This document shows positions 6,365-7,674 of a stretch of DNA of 7,674 bases, one piece after another (positions within the stretch are counted from its first letter, which is position 1; each line of letters opens with the position of its first letter). The notes under the pieces are model-generated. The model was not told the DNA's origin. It saw nothing but the letters and a program-made list of their open reading frames with translations, and ran no database searches. The DNA comes from an uncultured bacterium (GTDB lineage Bacteria; Bacillota_A; Clostridia; Oscillospirales; Oscillospiraceae), in the NCBI GenBank assembly GCA_905214605.1, contig CAJMMY010000046.1, positions 1 to 7,674 of the forward strand, in the 5' to 3' direction. The position numbers and the translations under genes are program-made.

Positions 6365-6380
6365 GATTCGGCGCCGAATC
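6365..6380. repeat. Perfect 16-bp palindrome in the nrdG leader
   Basis: GATTCGGC followed by GCCGAATC is self-complementary over all 16 bases. It begins about four bases after the expected start of nrdG transcription (near 6384). This is a good position for a dimeric repressor. The sequence does not resemble the NrdR box. It could also be a leader hairpin, but with no loop it suits a DNA-binding dimer better. The protein that reads it is unknown. Confidence 0.6.
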
Positions 6381-6390
6381 CGCTGTTTCT

Positions 6391-6420
6391 ATTATAGCAA
6401 GCTCCCCTCGCTCCTGTAAA
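6391..6420 (-). promoter_or_regulatory. Strong promoter of nrdG and the patatin gene
   Basis: On the minus strand TTTACA (6415-6420) and a perfect TATAAT (6391-6396) are 18 bases apart. TGC directly before TATAAT adds an extended -10 element. Transcription would start near 6384, giving a leader of about 50 bases to the nrdG ATG at 6334. The leader contains the 16-bp palindrome. Confidence 0.75.
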
Positions 6421-6435
6421 TGCCATATCGTGGAA

Positions 6436-6464
6436 ATTCCCCGAAGTCTCGGACTTCGGGGAAT
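6436..6464 (-). terminator. Hairpin terminator behind nrdD
   Basis: ATTCCCCGAAGTC (6436-6448) and GACTTCGGGGAAT (6452-6464) form 13 perfect base pairs around a three-base loop. It begins 26 bases after the nrdD stop codon. On the minus strand only a short TTT follows the stem, so release may be partial, or the hairpin may protect the mRNA 3' end. Its position just before the nrdG promoter supports separation of the two units. Confidence 0.6.
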
Positions 6465-6490
6465 CTTATTCTATTTCGTTTTTCGGTTAA

Positions 6491-7674
6491 TCAGCAGCCG
6501 CACAGAGGCACATCCAGAGAAACGTGGGTCACACGGTCCCGGATTTCCTCGGTTCTGCCCTGATTCCAATACTGCGTTCCGATATATCCGCAGGTCCGGC
6601 GGGCAACGTTCATTTTATTCTGGTCCGTGTTGCCGCACATGGGGCATTTCCAGATCAGCTTGCCGTCATCTTCCACAATCTGAATCTCGCCGTCATAGCC
6701 GCAAACCTGGCAATAGTCGCTCTTGCAGTTCAGCTCGGCATACATGATGTTATCGTAGATGAATCTGATAATGGCCATCACACCGGGAATGTTGTTCTGC
6801 ATATCCGGCACTTCCACATAGCTGATGGCGCCGCCGGGAGACAGAGCCTGGAACTTGGATTCGAACGCGAACTTATCGAATGCGGAAATTTCCTCGCCAA
6901 CATGTACGTGATAGCTATTGGTGATATATCCCTTATCCGTAATGCCGGGAATCACGCCGAAACGGCTCTGCAGGCATTTTGCAAACTTATAGGTGGTAGA
7001 CTCCAAGGGAGTGCCGTACAGAGAGAAGTCAATGTTGTGCATTTCCTTCCACTCCTTGCACTTATCGTTCATGTGCTGCATGACTTTCAATGCAAAGGGT
7101 TCGCCCTCCGGGTCCGTGTGGGATTTGCCGGTCATGTACTTCACGCACTCATACAGACCTGCATAGCCCAGAGAGATGGTGGAGTAACCGCCGTACAGCA
7201 GCTTATCAATGGTCTCGCCTTTTTTCAGACGTGCCAGTGCGCCATACTGCCACAGAATGGGCGCTGCGTCGGACAACGTGCCCCGCAGACGATTGTGGCG
7301 GCACATCAAAGCGCGGTGACACAGCTCCAGACGGTCATTAAAGATTTCCCAGAACTTGTCCATATCCCCCCGGGAGGACAGGGCTACGTCCACCAGATTG
7401 ATGGTCACAACGCCCTGATTGAATCGGCCGTAATACTTGGGTTTTCCGGTTTCCGGGTCCACATAGGGGGTCAGGAAGCTGCGGCAGCCCATACAGGTGT
7501 AGCAATGGCCCTCGCCGTTTTGATCCACCTTCAGCTCCAGCATCTTCTTCTCGGAGATGTAGTCCGGAACCATACGCTTGGCGGTGCATTTTGCAGCCAG
7601 CTCGGTGAGATAGTAATACGGGGAATCGGGGTGAATGTTCTGCTCTTCCAGAACGTAAATTAGTTTCGGGAATG
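6491..7674 (-). CDS. nrdD: Anaerobic ribonucleoside-triphosphate reductase NrdD (C-terminal part)
   Basis: The reading frame is open to the right edge, so about 394 C-terminal codons of a protein of roughly 700 residues are present. It reduces ribonucleoside triphosphates to dNTPs by radical chemistry without oxygen. CMGCRSF holds the thiyl-radical cysteine (codon 7484-7486). CQVC and CPMC form the zinc site. RRTCGYIG carries the glycyl radical residue (codon 6587-6589) that NrdG activates. Near the window edge the frame reads LAAKCTAKR then MVPDYISEKK, which is internal to NrdD, so the methionine at 7573 is not a start. The protein ends in Cys-Gly-Cys, which I do not recall from the E. coli enzyme. 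The TGA is at 6491-6493. The true start and upstream regulation lie outside the window. Confidence 0.96.
   Translation of the reverse strand, partial: FPKLIYVLEEQNIHPDSPYYYLTELAAKCTAKRMVPDYISEKKMLELKVDQNGEGHCYTCMGCRSFLTPYVDPETGKPKYYGRFNQGVVTINLVDVALSSRGDMDKFWEIFNDRLELCHRALMCRHNRLRGTLSDAAPILWQYGALARLKKGETIDKLLYGGYSTISLGYAGLYECVKYMTGKSHTDPEGEPFALKVMQHMNDKCKEWKEMHNIDFSLYGTPLESTTYKFAKCLQSRFGVIPGITDKGYITNSYHVHVGEEISAFDKFAFESKFQALSPGGAISYVEVPDMQNNIPGVMAIIRFIYDNIMYAELNCKSDYCQVCGYDGEIQIVEDDGKLIWKCPMCGNTDQNKMNVARRTCGYIGTQYWNQGRTEEIRDRVTHVSLDVPLCGC

Noticed and set aside
6524..7663. A 379-codon plus-strand open frame opposite nrdD
   Set aside because: It is antisense to clear NrdD coding sequence, with no recognisable motif and no ribosome binding site.

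Overview
The window reads as chromosomal core sequence from a strictly anaerobic, moderately GC-rich Firmicute, most likely a gut clostridium of the Oscillospiraceae type. The grounds are an oxygen-sensitive class III ribonucleotide reductase pair (nrdD, nrdG), strong AGGAGG-type ribosome binding sites with occasional TTG starts, a DUF1292 protein, a small protein resembling BofC C-terminal domains, and a Gram-positive style class A penicillin-binding protein with a Pro/Thr-rich tail. The genus assignment is inference. No transposase, phage gene, CRISPR array or tRNA is visible.

Layout. (1) 60-2234, minus strand: a complete class A PBP with its own sigma-A type promoter at 2328-2356. (2) 2473-3268, plus strand, divergent from the PBP: a small membrane-anchored BofC-C-like protein and a very acidic DUF1292 protein, the latter with its own good promoter. 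(3) 3269-3643: a 375-base stretch without protein genes that is dense in RNA structure. It holds a probable 6S RNA (about 3293-3500) with a T-run, then a fluoride riboswitch aptamer (3525-3596) whose 3' half overlaps a long intrinsic terminator (3578-3625). (4) 3644-4864, plus strand: a CLC-F type fluoride/proton antiporter controlled by that riboswitch. (5) 4903-4940: a shared hairpin terminator between convergent genes. (6) 4947-6334, minus strand: nrdG followed 14 bases later by a patatin-like phospholipase that starts at TTG, apparently translationally coupled. The pair has a near-consensus promoter (6391-6420) and a perfect 16-bp palindrome just after the expected transcription start. (7) 6491-7674, minus strand: the C-terminal ~394 codons of nrdD, running off the right edge, with a 13-bp perfect hairpin behind it.

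How parts work together. NrdG generates the glycyl radical on NrdD, giving anaerobic dNTP synthesis. The riboswitch and the antiporter form a self-contained fluoride sensing and export unit: fluoride stabilises the aptamer, the overlapping terminator cannot form, and the antiporter is made. The 6S candidate would modulate sigma-A RNA polymerase in stationary phase. The individual protein families are all known. The less ordinary signals are the RNA-dense interval, the palindromes at two promoters, the nrdG-patatin coupling and the Cys-Gly-Cys end of NrdD.
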